Assembly: GCF_013178945.1 (NCBI RefSeq)
Contig: NZ_JABFDM010000002.1
Coordinates: 868,001-932,000 of the forward strand
Length of the DNA stretch: 64,000 nt
Origin: Bradyrhizobium aeschynomenes
GTDB taxonomy: Bacteria; Pseudomonadota; Alphaproteobacteria; Rhizobiales; Xanthobacteraceae
Direction: 5' to 3'
Position numbers and translations under genes: made by a program. How positions within the stretch are numbered: position 1 is the first letter of the stretch; each line of letters starts with the position of its first letter. This document shows positions 62,960 through 64,000 of the stretch, piece after piece. Below the pieces are notes generated by a model. It ran no database searches. It worked only from the letters and a program-made list of their open reading frames with translations, and was not told where the DNA came from.

Positions 62960-63454
62960 TCAATCCTGCCGGCGCTGCACGGCCTTCTGCGCCGATCCCT
63001 TGGTCTTGGCGAGCAGGCGCATCAGCTCACGGACGTCCTTCTCCGTGAGGTCGCCGAAGATGTCGGCGATCCAGGTCTCGTGCTCGGCGGCCATCTTGCG
63101 GAATTCGGCACGCCCGAGCTTGGTCAACCGGATGACCTGGACGCGACGGTCGGTATCCGAGGTGCGGCGATCCAGATGGCCGGATTCGACCAGGCGTTCG
63201 ACCAATCCGGTGACATTGCCGTTCGAGACCATCATGCGCTTGGAGACGTCAGACAAGGTCATTCCGTCCGGCGCCTTGTCCAGCTGCGCCATGAGGTCGA
63301 ACCTCGGCAGCGTCACATCAAAGCGCTCGCGCAGCCGGCTGCGGATCTCGCCCTCGATCAGCGTCGTGCAGGTCAGAAGCCGCAACCACAGCCGCAACTC
63401 ATCGGCATGGTCCTCGGGCAACTCGACGGCCTTGGTCTCGGAATCAAGAGTCAT
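62960..63454 (-). CDS. MarR family transcriptional regulator
   Basis: A 164-residue MarR regulator: LRLWLRLLTCTTLIEGEIRSRLRERFDVTLPRFDLMAQLDKAPDGMTLSDVSKRMMVSNGNVTGLVERL forms the core helices and HTH, with the wing at DRRTSDTDRRVQVIRLT. MarR proteins beside aromatic CoA-ligase genes usually respond to the aryl-CoA product (as BadR and CouR do). It reads in the same direction as the ligase, 164 bp before it, and is divergent from the ABC binding-protein gene. Confidence 0.9.
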   Translation of the reverse strand: MTLDSETKAVELPEDHADELRLWLRLLTCTTLIEGEIRSRLRERFDVTLPRFDLMAQLDKAPDGMTLSDVSKRMMVSNGNVTGLVERLVESGHLDRRTSDTDRRVQVIRLTKLGRAEFRKMAAEHETWIADIFGDLTEKDVRELMRLLAKTKGSAQKAVQRRQD

Positions 63455-63756
63455 GATGGAATCACATGCGCACGTTCAGCCCCCGGCGGGCGGGCCAGTG
63501 AGTTTGACCTTCCGGACGTTCCGGGAGCAAGGAAAAACGTACCGCAGCTGCGGCGAAGCGCGCATCCCCAATTCCTTTAACCTTCAAGCAATTGGCGCGG
63601 CGCTTGCATGCATGCCGAAACTGCCCTTTCCGCGAGCAGCTCGCTTGCGGCTAAGGGCATCATCAGACTAGGCTTGCGACCAAGCTGCGGTCTGACCCAT
63701 CGTTAGGTCAGGTGCAAAAACAGAAGCCTGAATTTCCGCATCCCGGGGGAGTTGTC
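63455..63756. other. Divergent spacer between marR-type and ABC binding-protein genes
   Basis: About 300 bp without a supported gene. It must contain the promoters of both genes. GGGGGAG at 63745-63751 is the ribosome binding site for the binding-protein gene. No clear palindrome or hexamer pair was found by eye. Confidence 0.45.
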
Positions 63757-64000
63757 ATGAAAGTGAGTTCGAAGCTGGCCGGTCTCGGCGTCGTGGCCTG
63801 CATGCTGGTGCAGCCGGCGCAGGCCGCCGACAAGATCAAGATCGGCGTCATCGTCACCCTGTCCGGACCGGCCGCCGCGCTTGGCGGGCAGGTCCGCGAC
63901 GGCTTCAACCTCGCGATCAAGGACCTCGGCGGCAAGATGGGCGGCAAGGACGTCGAGGTGGTCGTCGCCGACGACGAACTCAAGCCGGACGCCGCGATCA
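63757..64000 (+). CDS. ABC transporter substrate-binding protein, branched-chain amino acid type, N-terminal part
   Basis: The first 81 residues of a LivJ-like periplasmic binding protein: a signal peptide (MKVSSKLAGLGVVACMLVQ, ending PAQAADK), then IKIGVIVTLSGPAAALGGQ and FNLAIKDLGGKMGGKDVEVV, the standard opening of the family. In rhizobia and Rhodopseudomonas such transporters beside aryl-CoA ligases often import aromatic acids. The gene runs off the right edge; permease and ATPase genes are expected beyond it. Confidence 0.9.
   Translation, partial: MKVSSKLAGLGVVACMLVQPAQAADKIKIGVIVTLSGPAAALGGQVRDGFNLAIKDLGGKMGGKDVEVVVADDELKPDAAI

Noticed and set aside
60273..63671. A 1132-codon open frame on the plus strand across RidA, CoA ligase and MarR
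   Set aside because: It is antisense to three genes with clear motifs and has the composition of a shadow frame.

Overview
The window looks like a chromosomal segment of a Bradyrhizobium-type alphaproteobacterium (Nitrobacteraceae). The grounds are high GC, strong codon-position bias that leaves long spurious antisense frames, a fixK/FNR-type box, short GC-rich dispersed palindromes, and gene content: protocatechuate 4,5-cleavage genes, pobA with an AraC-type pobR, a CoxD/CoxE-like pair and tspO. I see no tRNA, rRNA, CRISPR array, prophage or complete insertion sequence. Species cannot be fixed without a search.

Layout. 1-4.5 kb: start of a thiolase gene, an exported amidohydrolase resembling 2-pyrone-4,6-dicarboxylate hydrolase, a DctA transporter and a PepSY membrane protein. 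4.5-12.3 kb: a TetR regulator divergent from a complete tripartite RND efflux operon, then a PadR regulator with a clear self-operator and a DUF3861 gene. 12.6-17.4 kb: a first ligAB-type extradiol dioxygenase pair with a divergent LysR gene and a palindrome containing a perfect FNR/FixK box, then VOC, amine oxidase and RibD-like genes. 17.7-30.9 kb: mixed accessory genes (membrane-anchored alpha/beta hydrolase, GMC oxidoreductase with an unusual HTH-receiver-GAF regulator, double-hotdog thioesterase, L,D-transpeptidase, PLP decarboxylase, ArsR regulator, hydrolase, MarR-GNAT fusion).

31-37.8 kb: a D-xylose operon on the minus strand (LacI regulator, xylB, xylA, single-domain ABC ATPase, permease, periplasmic binding protein) with overlapping stop/start codons and a strong terminator. 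38.6-42.1 kb: pobA (4-hydroxybenzoate to protocatechuate), pobR and a divergent cytochrome P450. 42.5-46.7 kb: an old-yellow-enzyme reductase with divergent HxlR regulator, an MBL-fold hydrolase and AMP nucleosidase.

46.9-55.5 kb: a compact minus-strand operon for the protocatechuate 4,5-cleavage pathway: MFS aromatic-acid transporter, ligJ, ligK, a DUF1932 dehydrogenase, ligI, ligA, ligB, ligC, with a LysR gene upstream. PobA would feed this operon: 4-hydroxybenzoate to protocatechuate, ring cleavage (LigAB), oxidation to pyrone dicarboxylate (LigC), hydrolysis (LigI), hydration (LigJ), aldol cleavage to pyruvate and oxaloacetate (LigK). No LigU-type isomerase is present, and the DUF1932 gene has no assigned step.

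55.9-64 kb: tspO, a MoxR/VWA pair, small hypothetical genes, a multi-hairpin repeat, and a 2-aminobenzoate/benzoate-CoA ligase operon with RidA, a MarR regulator and the start of a branched-chain-type ABC binding protein. Dispersed repeats include three copies of a roughly 190-bp MITE-like element with inverted ends, a 31-bp palindromic unit seen three times, and four loci built on a CCCTCTCCCC stem.
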